Below are positions 9,743 through 18,247 of a stretch of DNA of 52,762 nt, piece by piece. Each line of letters opens with the position of its first letter. The stretch's first letter is position 1. The translations under genes were made by a program, and so were the position numbers. The notes under the pieces are model-generated. The model was not told the DNA's origin. It ran no database searches and saw only the letters and a list, made by a program, of their open reading frames with translations. Source of the DNA: JAKJEP01 sp964580995 (GTDB lineage: Bacteria > Planctomycetota > Phycisphaerae > Sedimentisphaerales > SM23-30); contig CAZOMV010000031.1 of NCBI GenBank assembly GCA_964580995.1, positions 1 to 52,762 on the forward strand, read 5' to 3'.

Positions 9743-10180
9743 ATGGAAAATTATCTGGTAATTATGGCACAGGCAGCAGAATCCACGGAAGGCGCTCCGG
9801 CGGCGGCTCCGCAGGGAACCGAAACACAAACCGGCACGAAAACCGCGGCCCCCGGCGACGAGAAAGCACCGATAGATGGGAAGCCACAACCCAAGCAAGG
9901 TATTTGGGAAATGATGCTGCCGATGCTGCTGATCTTCGCGGTGTTCTACCTTTTCATGTTCCGCGGCCCCAAGAAGAAACAGCAGCAGCATCAACAGATG
10001 CTCAGCGGGCTGAAGAAAAACGACCGGATTCGGACCATCGGCGGAATCATTGGAACCGTGGTGGATGTGCGGGATGAAGAAGTGGTCATCAAGATTGATG
10101 AATCGACCAACACCAAGATGCGGATCGTACGGAATGCCATCAGCAAAGTATTTGCCGAAGGAGAAGATATAAAGTCCTAA
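9743..10180 (+). CDS. yajC: Sec translocon accessory subunit YajC
   Basis: A 145-residue protein with one transmembrane helix at about residues 52-72 (MMLPMLLIFAVFYLFMFRGP), preceded by a 45-residue Ala/Pro/Thr-rich extension and followed by the basic KKK and glutamine-rich stretch. The conserved YajC core (LKKNDRIRTIGGIIGTV and the following VVIKID) is intact. YajC associates with SecDF in the inner membrane. The N-terminal extension is longer than in E. coli YajC and of low complexity. It starts 19 bases after tgt, with GGAAGGAA as a good ribosome binding site. Confidence 0.93.
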   Translation: MENYLVIMAQAAESTEGAPAAAPQGTETQTGTKTAAPGDEKAPIDGKPQPKQGIWEMMLPMLLIFAVFYLFMFRGPKKKQQQHQQMLSGLKKNDRIRTIGGIIGTVVDVRDEEVVIKIDESTNTKMRIVRNAISKVFAEGEDIKS

Positions 10181-10299
10181 GCCCGATTCCCTGTTGTATT
10201 TCGAGCGGTAGATCCCAGACAGGGTTCGGAGTTGTAGATGGTTCACAAGTTTGGAAATTTTAATTAGTAGAAGGATAGTTTTGGTTTGAGGCTTAATCA

Positions 10300-13200
10300 A
10301 TGAATAAAAATCTGAAATGGAAGTTCGCTTTAATCTTAGTATTAGTCATTTTGTGTATTTGGGAGATTAATCCCCCCAGCAAGAAGCTCAAACCGGGCAT
10401 CGATCTGGCCGGCGGCACGAGTTTGTTATATCAAATCGATACCAGTAATCTGAGTTCGGATGAAAAGCGGACCGCCGCGCAGGATATGATCCGAACCTTA
10501 CAGGAACGTATCGATCCGGGCAATCAGCGGAACCTGGTCTGGCGGCCTCATGGAAACGATCGGATTGAAATTCAGATGCCTCTGGCCAGCCAAGAGGCCC
10601 AGCAACTGCGCGATACCTATCAGAAGAACCTGGACCAGTTGAAAAAATACAATCTGGATCTTCGCGCGATCCGGCGTGTTCTGGTTCAACCGGTGGGGAT
10701 GAGTGATGCGGATTATCTGGCCGCCCGGAATCAGGAGTTTGATCGTCTGGCGGAAGGTCTGGAAAACCGGCAGCAGTTGCTGAAGGAACTGGCCAGCACG
10801 TATGACGCTTTCATTGCCGGAGAGAAAAACCGCGACCAGATCAAAGAAAAATTGCAGACGCTGGCCGGCAAGCTCGGTGAAGCCAAGATCGAGACACAGC
10901 GGGTTGAGCTGTTGGCGCCGCAATGGAACGAACTGGATGAGCCCAACCGGGTGGAACGGGTCAAGGCCCTGACAGAGGAAGAACCGCAACAGGAATTGAT
11001 CCGGCAATATATAACGACGGATTTGGAGTTGTCGGCGGCACGATCCGCTTTGGCGGGTGCCGAAGGTTTAAAAGCCAAACAAGAGGCCGCTTTCTATAAA
11101 GTGGAACAGGTCAATGTAGATCTGGACCGGTTACAAGGAATCCTGGAAGAGGGGAAAACCAAGCGGGCCGCAGATCTGGCATCCATCAAAGAGAAACTTC
11201 CGGAGGAAGCGACCCAAATTATCGATGATTTAATCGTCGCGTATGACGCCTATTCCAAAGTTTCAGGACGTTTGGATAATCCGGAAGATTTGAAACGGCA
11301 GTTACGGGGTTCGGGTGTGCTGGATTTCCGGATACTTCCCACGTTGAGCGATGGGATTCTCAGTGAATCCGTAATTAAAACCTACCGGGATCGTTTGTCC
11401 CAATTTGGCCCGAATCCCACCAAGAGCGGGGATGCGAATTATGCCTGGCGCAAGATTCGGGATGCAGAGGAGTTTAAATCGGGCAATGGCATTACCTCGG
11501 AATTTGCCGGCAAGCTGTATGTCCTGGCTTCCAACAAGCCGGACGAAACCTTACTGCACGAAACCGGCGGTAATGCCTGGGAGCTTCAGAGCGCCCGGCC
11601 TGATACCGATCAGTTGGGAAGATGGGCCATCTCGTTCAAATTAAATGAAATCGGAGCGAACCGGTTTTTGCAATTGACCAAAAGCAACTTAAACCGGCCA
11701 TTGTGCATTCTGCTGGATGACGAGGCGATCTCGGCACCCAATATTCAAAGTGCCATTCACCAAAGCGGCCAGATTACCGGGCAGTTCTCCCAGCAGCAGG
11801 TGCAGGATATGGTGGATAAACTGCGGGCCGGTTCTTTGAAGGCGCGTTTGAGCGATCGGCCGATCAGCGAGAATACGATTGGTCCCCTGATTGGCCGGGA
11901 TAACCTGAACGCCGGTTTGAAAGCGGGTGTGTATGGATTGATCGTAGTTTCCGCCTTTATGCTGGTTTACTATATGCTGGCGGGGGCATTGGCAAATGTT
12001 GCCTTGTATATGAACCTGCTGATCATTCTGGCATCGATGGCCTTCAGCCGGGCCACCTTTACCATGCCCGGCATCGCCGGTTTGATTTTGACCATCGGTA
12101 TGGCATTGGATGCCAACGTGCTGGTGTACGAGCGTATTCGCGAAGAACAGTCGCGGGGTTCATCCATACGAATGGCCATTAAGAACGGGTATCACCGGGC
12201 TTTTAGCGCCATTTTGGATTCGAATTTAACCACGGTGATTACGGCTTTGATCTTGTGGCTGGTGGCCTCCGAAGAAGTCAAAGGTTTTGCCCTGACACTG
12301 ATGATCGGTCTGATCAGCAATTTGTTTACCGCCTTGTTTGTCACCCGCGCCATATTTGATCTTATGACGGATATGAAAATTCTGAAAAGCAAACTGAGCA
12401 TGCTGCAAATGATCCAAACCACCAAGATTAATTTTGTGGGCGCCATGCCGGTATTAATCACGATATCTGCCGTTTTGGTGGTTGGTGGGTTGGTTGTTTT
12501 CTTGAGCCGGGATGAAGCGAAAAACAGTAAATACTCCATCGAGTTTACCGGCGGCACCAGTATCCATGTCCGCCTGAACGAACAGGGCAAAGATATGGAT
12601 CGGGCGGCGGTAGAAGAAGCGGTGAGACAGGCTGGCCGGCAGATGAATAATAAGCAAATCGCCGAGGGAACCGGAGTCCAGCAAATTGGCCCGGCGGATA
12701 GCCTGGAATATGAAATCGTTACTACAGCCACCAATCGATTTACGGCAACGCTCCTGTTTCCCACAGAAGAGAAAAAGACCATAGAGGAAGTTCGGGGTCT
12801 GGTATTGGATGCCGCCAAAGGTGTGGGCGATGATCGTTTGATAAAATCGGAGATCACCGCCGGGGCCCAACCCAATGAGTTTATTCTCACGACTACCCAG
12901 ACCAACCGGAATAAAATCAACGAGATGGTCGCCGCCCTTCCCCGGGTTCAATGCACGAACGAGAAGACAGAAGAAAGTGTGAACCAGGCAATCATTGCGG
13001 CTTTGGGGAATAAGCTCGATTCGCTATACAATCTGGAGCCGGCAAATGTAACGGCTCAGCCGATTACCCCGGAACTGGTCGCTCAGAAACCGTATCTGGT
13101 TGATTATCAGGGAGGTTTACTGCTTTCCGGTGAGTTTGGCAATAATAAAACCGAATCGTTAAAACGGCTTACCGACCGGTTTGGGCAGCTTCGATTTAAA

Positions 13201-14043
13201 AGTGATTTTGCGAAATACGGGCTGTTCCAGTACAATCTCTTTGCCCCCAGCCAGGCCCAGGTGGATACGGATGCCCCACAGCAAGGGGTAGAGGTGGCTT
13301 TACGGAGCGATGATATTTTATATGGCGGATCTGAAGAGACAGAATGGAATGCCTTCAAAACCAACATGACGGAATGGTTTACGCGAGGTCTGGAATTGGA
13401 AACCTCCCTGCCGCGAGTGACGCAGATCGACCCTTCGGTGGGAGAAAAGAGCATGCAGGATGCCCTGGTAGCCATGGTCCTTGCCATAGTGGCTATTATC
13501 ATCTATGTCTGGGTGCGGTTTGGCAATGTGCGGTTCGGAGTGGCCGGGATCGTAGCGATGGTGCACGATGTCAGCATCGCCCTGGGTATGATCGCCATTA
13601 CCCCTTGGCTGGCGTCCACAGCCGTTGGAAAATTCCTGCTGATCAGCGATTTTAAAATCGATTTGACGATCATCGCCGCCATCCTGACTTTGATCGGTTA
13701 CTCGATTAATGACACGATCGTCGTATTTGACCGGATTCGCGAAAATCGGGGCAAGCTGGCCAATGTAACCGGGAACATTATCAATCTCAGTATCAACCAG
13801 ACGTTATCCCGTACTCTATTGACCGGTTCGACTACCTTGATGGTATTGATTATCATGTATATCTGGGGAGGGGCGGGGTTGAGAGGTTTCAATTATGTCA
13901 TGATTATTGGTATGATAGTAGGCACGTATTCCTCGATCGCGGTCGCGGCACCGATGTTGTTGCTGGGCCTCAAAAATGATTCCGAGAAGAAAGCCAAACA
14001 GCAAAACGCGGATAAATCCTATTCCAGGAATCCTGCCGAATGA
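10300..14043 (+). CDS. secDF: SecD-SecF fusion protein with a large coiled-coil insertion
   Basis: A 1247-residue fusion of SecD and SecF, the proton-driven components that help pull proteins through SecYEG. Helix 1 is at residues 8-24, followed by the PGIDLAGGTSLLYQ block. Residues 88-335 are a Gln/Glu/Lys/Leu-rich, largely helical insertion that interrupts the first periplasmic domain between EIQMPLAS and GVLDFRILPT. SecD transmembrane helices follow from about 548 (conserved ANVLVYERIREE). The SecF half begins near residue 715 (YSIEFTGGTS), has a large periplasmic domain, then SVGEKSMQDALVA and GYSINDTIVVFDRIREN. E. coli SecD plus SecF total about 940 residues, so roughly 300 are extra. 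GAGG eight bases upstream supports the start. Confidence 0.95.
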   Translation: MNKNLKWKFALILVLVILCIWEINPPSKKLKPGIDLAGGTSLLYQIDTSNLSSDEKRTAAQDMIRTLQERIDPGNQRNLVWRPHGNDRIEIQMPLASQEAQQLRDTYQKNLDQLKKYNLDLRAIRRVLVQPVGMSDADYLAARNQEFDRLAEGLENRQQLLKELASTYDAFIAGEKNRDQIKEKLQTLAGKLGEAKIETQRVELLAPQWNELDEPNRVERVKALTEEEPQQELIRQYITTDLELSAARSALAGAEGLKAKQEAAFYKVEQVNVDLDRLQGILEEGKTKRAADLASIKEKLPEEATQIIDDLIVAYDAYSKVSGRLDNPEDLKRQLRGSGVLDFRILPTLSDGILSESVIKTYRDRLSQFGPNPTKSGDANYAWRKIRDAEEFKSGNGITSEFAGKLYVLASNKPDETLLHETGGNAWELQSARPDTDQLGRWAISFKLNEIGANRFLQLTKSNLNRPLCILLDDEAISAPNIQSAIHQSGQITGQFSQQQVQDMVDKLRAGSLKARLSDRPISENTIGPLIGRDNLNAGLKAGVYGLIVVSAFMLVYYMLAGALANVALYMNLLIILASMAFSRATFTMPGIAGLILTIGMALDANVLVYERIREEQSRGSSIRMAIKNGYHRAFSAILDSNLTTVITALILWLVASEEVKGFALTLMIGLISNLFTALFVTRAIFDLMTDMKILKSKLSMLQMIQTTKINFVGAMPVLITISAVLVVGGLVVFLSRDEAKNSKYSIEFTGGTSIHVRLNEQGKDMDRAAVEEAVRQAGRQMNNKQIAEGTGVQQIGPADSLEYEIVTTATNRFTATLLFPTEEKKTIEEVRGLVLDAAKGVGDDRLIKSEITAGAQPNEFILTTTQTNRNKINEMVAALPRVQCTNEKTEESVNQAIIAALGNKLDSLYNLEPANVTAQPITPELVAQKPYLVDYQGGLLLSGEFGNNKTESLKRLTDRFGQLRFKSDFAKYGLFQYNLFAPSQAQVDTDAPQQGVEVALRSDDILYGGSEETEWNAFKTNMTEWFTRGLELETSLPRVTQIDPSVGEKSMQDALVAMVLAIVAIIIYVWVRFGNVRFGVAGIVAMVHDVSIALGMIAITPWLASTAVGKFLLISDFKIDLTIIAAILTLIGYSINDTIVVFDRIRENRGKLANVTGNIINLSINQTLSRTLLTGSTTLMVLIIMYIWGGAGLRGFNYVMIIGMIVGTYSSIAVAAPMLLLGLKNDSEKKAKQQNADKSYSRNPAE

Positions 14044-14103
14044 AGAACTATCCCTATAACAATAGCCATAACCTTAACAGGAAAAACAGTATGAGGTGAT
14101 ACC

Positions 14104-14616
14104 ATGCAGAGTGATATAAAGATTGGAATTATCGTTGGGATCGTGGTCGTCGTAGCAGCAGCGGTATTGTTTGTCAGCCAGGGTAAGGACCAGGGAAAAC
14201 CCGAGCTGGAAGTAACTCCGCCGCCCCAGACGGAGCAATCGGCCCCGGTGGTTCAGACACCGGCCACCACCGAACCGGTCGTCGTTGAACCGAAGCTGCA
14301 GCCCAAACCAGAAGTCGAAACGAAGGCTCCCGAGGCAACCGGCAGTGTAGTCGTTACCCCGCCTCCCCCGGCGGAAACGAAAGAACCGGTTGTCCCCCCC
14401 GCTCCGGCGGCTCCCGAACCGGAGGTCCGCCTGCCCCGGTATCATACCGTGGTAACCGGGGATTCCCTGTACGTCATCTCGGAACAATATTACGGTACGG
14501 GAAAGTTCGCCAATAGTATTTTTGAGGCAAACCGGACCCTCATCAAAAATGCGGATGTTTTGCAGCTTGGCTGGAAACTGCGGATTCCGTATCCGGATGA
14601 AATCGAGAAAAAATAG
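14104..14616 (+). CDS. Membrane-anchored LysM domain protein
   Basis: A 170-residue protein with a single N-terminal transmembrane helix (residues 8-27), a long Pro/Glu/Val-rich linker (about 30-115) and a C-terminal LysM domain (about 118-165: YHTVVTGDSLYVISEQYYG, then LKIP-like LGWKLRIPYPDE). LysM binds N-acetylglucosamine-containing glycans such as peptidoglycan, so the protein probably tethers the inner membrane to the wall or its remnants. The Pro-rich linker is long enough to span part of the periplasm. GAGGTGAT precedes the ATG. It lies 60 bases after secDF and may be the last gene of that transcript. Confidence 0.85.
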   Translation: MQSDIKIGIIVGIVVVVAAAVLFVSQGKDQGKPELEVTPPPQTEQSAPVVQTPATTEPVVVEPKLQPKPEVETKAPEATGSVVVTPPPPAETKEPVVPPAPAAPEPEVRLPRYHTVVTGDSLYVISEQYYGTGKFANSIFEANRTLIKNADVLQLGWKLRIPYPDEIEKK

Positions 14617-14624
14617 ACCCGCCG

Positions 14625-15851
14625 TTACTGGGACGGAAGTACCTGCGTCCAGGAGCCGGCAACGGGATAAAGGCTGGGCATGTGAAACATGACCGGGGCA
14701 TTGTCGTACACGCTGGCGTTATAGATACAGCGGGAATAGTCTCTCAGATCGATTTCGCCGAGTGCAATCAGTGAACCTTTAATTTGAATGGTCTGTTCGA
14801 GGATCAGGTTTCCCGTGGAATACACCAGGCCGTTGATTTCGTTGGAAAAGGTGTTCAGGGCACTGCCATACCCCGATTCCCCGGGCAGATTCAAATCGAC
14901 ATAACCGATTTCATATTCTTTCAGGTCCTGATACGTAATAATTTCCAAGCAGGGACCCTCGATAATCAGGGCAGGGTAGTCCGGCCGTGCGGGTTTCCAG
15001 TTAATGGAGATTTCAATCCGGCTGTCGCTCCTGGGATTGATCAGGAACAAGGTGCCGACAATGCGGCATTGCTTAATCACCACTTTTTGATTGGCACAAT
15101 TCATCTTATAAAGACCATCGGGATTCGTCGAACCGTAGGGATTTTTGGTGGGGCTGAGCAGGATCCTTTCCATACTGGATCGGTATGCAATCGGCGTGGC
15201 CGCCTGATAATAGGAAAAGATGCTGGATTGGCTGGGAAATTCCCTGGCTGCACTGCCGGGCGCGACCGTGCCCGTGATATGGCTGGTTTCGTAAATGGTA
15301 TCAACAGCCTCGGCATTGCCGACGATCCAGGAATAGTCGCCGCTTTTGTGGATATCATCGTTGCTGGCGACATTTCCGGTAACGCGGGCATAACTACTGA
15401 TATCCACATCCCCGCCGGCGACCACGGCGTAGCGGAGAATCTCATAGGGCTGCTGCCGGGTATTGACTTGAATCGTTCGGGTGACACCTTCCACCGTAGC
15501 CGTACAGGTTATTTTGACCGGATCACTATCATTGTTGGGAAGCACTCCATCGGCCGTATCGATGCCGGTTACGGAATAGGTGGCAGCGCCTGCCGTAATA
15601 TCCTGCAGCCATGTCCCGCTGTTCAGGTGCTGGCGCCAGTTGGAATCATCGATGGTATAACGTAAGGCATGGCGAATCCCCAACTCCGCATAAATACGTG
15701 CCTCCTCGATTTTCAAATCCGACCTGCTCGCACGCCGGTATTGCAGAATATTGAGAGCCAGGCCTAATCCCAGGCCCATCAGAACCAGCGCCGAAACGAG
15801 AGTGAGGATATAGATACTGCCTTGGGTATGGGAATGGGTACGGATATTCAT
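14625..15851 (-). CDS. PilX/GspK-like pilus-associated protein
   Basis: A 408-residue protein with an N-terminal hydrophobic helix (residues 12-33, GSIYILTLVSALVLMGLGLG), as in PilX/GspK-type minor pilins, but without a consensus prepilin-peptidase motif of the Gly-Phe/Met-x-x-x-Glu type. The remainder is beta-rich (TIQVNTRQQPYEIL; NLILEQTIQIKGSLIALGEIDL), resembling planctomycete proteins annotated as pilus-assembly PilX N-terminal proteins. The initiating ATG overlaps the previous gene's TGA (ATGA), so translation is probably coupled. It is the last gene of the long minus-strand pilus run and converges with the LysM gene, whose stop is only nine bases away. Confidence 0.7.
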   Translation of the reverse strand: MNIRTHSHTQGSIYILTLVSALVLMGLGLGLALNILQYRRASRSDLKIEEARIYAELGIRHALRYTIDDSNWRQHLNSGTWLQDITAGAATYSVTGIDTADGVLPNNDSDPVKITCTATVEGVTRTIQVNTRQQPYEILRYAVVAGGDVDISSYARVTGNVASNDDIHKSGDYSWIVGNAEAVDTIYETSHITGTVAPGSAAREFPSQSSIFSYYQAATPIAYRSSMERILLSPTKNPYGSTNPDGLYKMNCANQKVVIKQCRIVGTLFLINPRSDSRIEISINWKPARPDYPALIIEGPCLEIITYQDLKEYEIGYVDLNLPGESGYGSALNTFSNEINGLVYSTGNLILEQTIQIKGSLIALGEIDLRDYSRCIYNASVYDNAPVMFHMPSLYPVAGSWTQVLPSQ

Positions 15852-16423
15852 TTTAGCCCCACAAATATATTCGGAATCACATAAATCCGCTGCATCAAAA
15901 CCATATTGTTGCGGCGGATCGTAATGGTGACTTCTTTAAAACCTTCATCCGCAGCGGCCGTATCCGTAAAACTATTTGACTTAACATATCGGACTGTTAC
16001 CGATCGCGTCAGACGCGAATATTTTGCCAGGGGCTTGGCGTTGCGGTCCTGGGGCGGGCAGGCGGACCAGTTATGATAATCGTCCACATCATCGAAAGAG
16101 CTGCGTCCCGAACCAGTTTCATCGCCCTCTTTCCCAAAAACGCCTGCAATTGTGGGGTCCTGATAATACTGCTCCATAATCTCTTCGATCATTTCCCGTA
16201 CCAGATAGGCGGCGGAATCCTGATCAAGGGCATCCTGGCGGGAACGGCCGAGGTTGCCGAACAAATTCACCGCGGACACCAGCAGCACGGCAATAATGAT
16301 CGAAGCCATCAGAACTTCGATATAGGAAAATCCTGCGCTGGAACTTATTCTCCCGCGTACGCGATGGGAATGAAATTGGGGAACCTGGCTGTTATTTATT
16401 GGTTTCAATATACCCTCTTTCAT
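15848..16423 (-). CDS. PilV/GspI-like minor pseudopilin
   Basis: A prepilin-like protein of about 191 residues from the ATG at 16423 (a second ATG lies two codons upstream at 16429). The longer open frame back to 16594 is mostly overlap with the upstream gene and is unlikely to be translated. The prepilin motif SSAG/FSYIEV is followed by a 20-residue hydrophobic helix (LMASIIIAVLLVSAVNLFG), which matches PilV/GspI-type minor pilins. The predicted cleavage is after Gly. The gene overlaps the end of the preceding pseudopilin gene by about 32 bases and its own stop overlaps the next start. The ribosome binding site is weak (GGAT), consistent with coupled translation. Confidence 0.7.
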   Translation of the reverse strand: MKEGILKPINNSQVPQFHSHRVRGRISSSAGFSYIEVLMASIIIAVLLVSAVNLFGNLGRSRQDALDQDSAAYLVREMIEEIMEQYYQDPTIAGVFGKEGDETGSGRSSFDDVDDYHNWSACPPQDRNAKPLAKYSRLTRSVTVRYVKSNSFTDTAAADEGFKEVTITIRRNNMVLMQRIYVIPNIFVGLK

Positions 16424-16856
16424 CCACATCGATCCGGATCCATTGGGCGCCTGAATAAAGAGTAACGGATCCCGGCGATTGCGGAATCCCCCAGGGATCA
16501 AAACAGACGGTATTTTCTGTAAACCCGCTGATCTGGATCGAGCTGATATGGCAGGGCGGATCCGACAATCGGACGGAAATGTCCTGGGAAGCATTCAACT
16601 GAGGAACACCGGCGGCTTGATAGGTCAGACCCACAACATTGAAAATCAGGGAGCGCGATTGCTGATCCCGACGGGCCTGTTCCTGAACCAGGCGCAGATC
16701 CGCGGCTACCTGCTGCGCTGCGCAGTCTAATCGGCTATAATCCACGCTGCCTCGAAAACGCAAGGTCGCCGCCGCCGTTAGAATCCCTATAATGCAAAGC
16801 ACGATGATTAATTCGACCAGCGTGACTCCCTGGACTCTTTTATTTGCAAGCGGCAT
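16392..16856 (-). CDS. GspH/FimT-like minor pseudopilin
   Basis: A 154-residue pseudopilin. The short leader MPLANKRVQG ends at a prepilin-peptidase site followed by VTLVELIIVLCIIGILTAAA, the class III signal helix with Glu at +5. The following DYSRLDCAAQQVAADLRLVQEQARRD stretch is typical of GspH/FimT proteins, which sit at the tip of type II secretion pseudopili or type IV pili. An AAAGGTG ribosome binding site precedes the ATG. It lies 17 bases after the GspJ-like gene and belongs to the minor pseudopilin set. Confidence 0.8.
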   Translation of the reverse strand: MPLANKRVQGVTLVELIIVLCIIGILTAAATLRFRGSVDYSRLDCAAQQVAADLRLVQEQARRDQQSRSLIFNVVGLTYQAAGVPQLNASQDISVRLSDPPCHISSIQISGFTENTVCFDPWGIPQSPGSVTLYSGAQWIRIDVDERGYIETNK

Positions 16857-16873
16857 TTTACACCTTTACCAAT

Positions 16874-17416
16874 TTACCATAATGGGAAATTCGATAAGTG
16901 GACATATTTTTGGATGGCGTCTTCCCCGTTCGCCGATAACTGGACCGTAATCATCAGGCTGCGAACATATCTTTGCCCACTGGCATTCCAGGCAAAATCG
17001 CTCATTTGGATATCGAATTGAGATACTCCGGAGAGGAATACCTTGGCGGCGGAGCCGTTACACGCTCGATACAGGTTCTGGTCCAGCCCGTTCCAATTGT
17101 ACGTGAGGGTTCGATCGGAACCGGGATTCGCCGGATCCGGATCGGTGAATTGAATCCCCGAAGAACTTAATTGTAAAATCTGACGGGCCCAGCGAATTTC
17201 CTCCGTTAGGTTTTCCAGCAGATTTTTTTCCTGCCGAAATTGCACCAGGGCCGCTCTTGTCTGCTGCGTTTGCTGCTGGGTTTGCGTGAGTGCCGATCCC
17301 ACCACCACCGCTAAAACCGAAATCAAGACCACGCTGATGATTAATTCCACCAGCGAGAATCCCGGCCGAATTCGTTGGTAATGATTTGTCGTGGTTTGGC
17401 AACCCATATTCATCAT
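16874..17416 (-). CDS. GspJ/PilW-like minor pseudopilin
   Basis: A 180-residue prepilin. The leader ends in RIRPG and is followed by FSLVELIISVVLISVLAVVVG, a canonical prepilin cleavage site and hydrophobic helix. A Gln-rich amphipathic segment (TQTQQQTQQTRAALVQFRQEK) continues the helix. The rest is a small beta domain. Size and position after the major pilin and before GspH and PilV-like genes suggest a GspJ/PilW-type minor pilin. Several start codons are possible (MMNMG), and I keep the first. A terminator-like hairpin lies just upstream (17433-17474), so expression may be lower than that of the major pilin. Confidence 0.75.
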   Translation of the reverse strand: MMNMGCQTTTNHYQRIRPGFSLVELIISVVLISVLAVVVGSALTQTQQQTQQTRAALVQFRQEKNLLENLTEEIRWARQILQLSSSGIQFTDPDPANPGSDRTLTYNWNGLDQNLYRACNGSAAKVFLSGVSQFDIQMSDFAWNASGQRYVRSLMITVQLSANGEDAIQKYVHLSNFPLW

Positions 17417-17432
17417 CTTCGCGTAAAATAAA

Positions 17433-17474
17433 AAAGGGCCCGGATCTAATCACAATAGCATCCACAGGCCCTTT
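17433..17474 (-). terminator. Rho-independent terminator after the major pilin
   Basis: On the minus strand, AAAGGGCC and GGCCCTTT (arms at 17467-17474 and 17433-17440) form an eight-base-pair stem with a 26-base loop, followed at once by a T-run (TTTTTTATTTT). It lies 52 bases beyond the pilin stop and 16 bases before the next start. It would set a high pilin to low minor-pilin ratio by partial termination. Confidence 0.65.
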
Positions 17475-17503
17475 GTTTTCCTTCGAAAACCATTTCAAAC
17501 GGA

Positions 17504-17517
17504 CCGGCCCGGGCCGG
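17504..17517. repeat. Perfect 14-bp GC palindrome after the pilin stop
   Basis: CCGGCCCGGGCCGG is a perfect palindrome nine bases downstream of the pilin stop codon on the minus strand. It could cap the 3' end of the pilin mRNA against exonucleases, together with the terminator hairpin further downstream. No T-run follows it, so it is not a terminator by itself. Confidence 0.4.
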
Positions 17518-17525
17518 CCTCGGAA

Positions 17526-18071
17526 TCAATAGCTGGTATAGGCAACATCATCAGCACCCTTTTCGGTATCCGGTAGATTGGCGATAAATTCACCTGTCGT
17601 TGGATTGAATATCCATCCGTTTGCTGCATCCCCATCCGTACCGGCAAGCGGCCCGACTTTCGCGACGATTTTAACACCCGATTTTCCCGCATTACTGCCA
17701 ACCGGCAAAGCGGGGAATTTGCCTCTTACATAAGAACCGAAGGGAAAGGCGCCATCTTTATCCGGAGAAACCGTTCCATCGGTTTTGGTATATTTAGTCA
17801 ATTGATTGGTAAACGCATCCGAGGTGCCGGCCGCTCCATAGGTACCTCCAGCCGCATTCACACCGGGAAAAGTCGTGTTATGCTGGCCATAATACCAGTC
17901 GATTGCATTTCGGATGGTTGCCAGATTCGCCCGTAAAGAGGCCTCACCGGCATTTTTTGAGCCGGAACTGATGCGTGGAATCGCAATCGCGGCGATGATA
18001 CCAAGAATAACGATCACAATTACCAACTCTACTAAACTAAAACCTCTTGTCTTCTGGCCTCTGAAAAACAT
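17526..18071 (-). CDS. Major (pseudo)pilin, GspG/PilA type
   Basis: A 181-residue class III prepilin. Leader MFFRGQKTRG, then FSLVELVIVIVILGIIAAIA with Glu at +5, and an AIPRISSGSKNAGEASLRANLATIRNAIDWYY helix continuation, closely matching GspG-type major pseudopilins and planctomycete pilins. The C-terminal region is Gly/Ala/Thr-rich with a likely beta sheet and NGWIFNPTTGEF. The ribosome binding site GGAGAGAAGT is the best in this cluster, consistent with high expression. It is separated from the upstream PilP-like gene by 176 bases, room for its own promoter, and is followed by a terminator. Confidence 0.88.
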   Translation of the reverse strand: MFFRGQKTRGFSLVELVIVIVILGIIAAIAIPRISSGSKNAGEASLRANLATIRNAIDWYYGQHNTTFPGVNAAGGTYGAAGTSDAFTNQLTKYTKTDGTVSPDKDGAFPFGSYVRGKFPALPVGSNAGKSGVKIVAKVGPLAGTDGDAANGWIFNPTTGEFIANLPDTEKGADDVAYTSY

Positions 18072-18247
18072 ACTTCTCTCCTACATTCCCCCTGCTAATG
18101 GTAAAGTTTTATTTATCACCGGAACACATTCTGGTTTTCTTATACACCATCTTTTATATCGGTTTCTACTAGTTTAAACATTTATGGATACGACTTACCT
18201 TACATTTATTTTTTATTTTCGCTGGTAAACCGTTCGGGTTATATCGA
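18072..18247. other. Gap between the PilP-like gene and the major pilin
   Basis: This 176-base AT-rich stretch is the only sizeable gap inside the minus-strand pilus run. It probably carries a separate pilin promoter, but no confident -35/-10 pair stands out. I looked for a sigma-54 type element (TGGC and TGC spaced by about ten) on the minus strand and did not find one. Confidence 0.4.

Noticed and set aside
16424..16594. The longer N-terminus of the PilV-like open frame
   Set aside because: It reads through the coding sequence of the GspH-like gene in another frame; the prepilin signal sits 30-odd residues after the internal ATG, as expected for the shorter start.
18072..18247. Sigma-54 promoter in front of the major pilin
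   Set aside because: No GG/GC pair with the right spacing is present on the minus strand.
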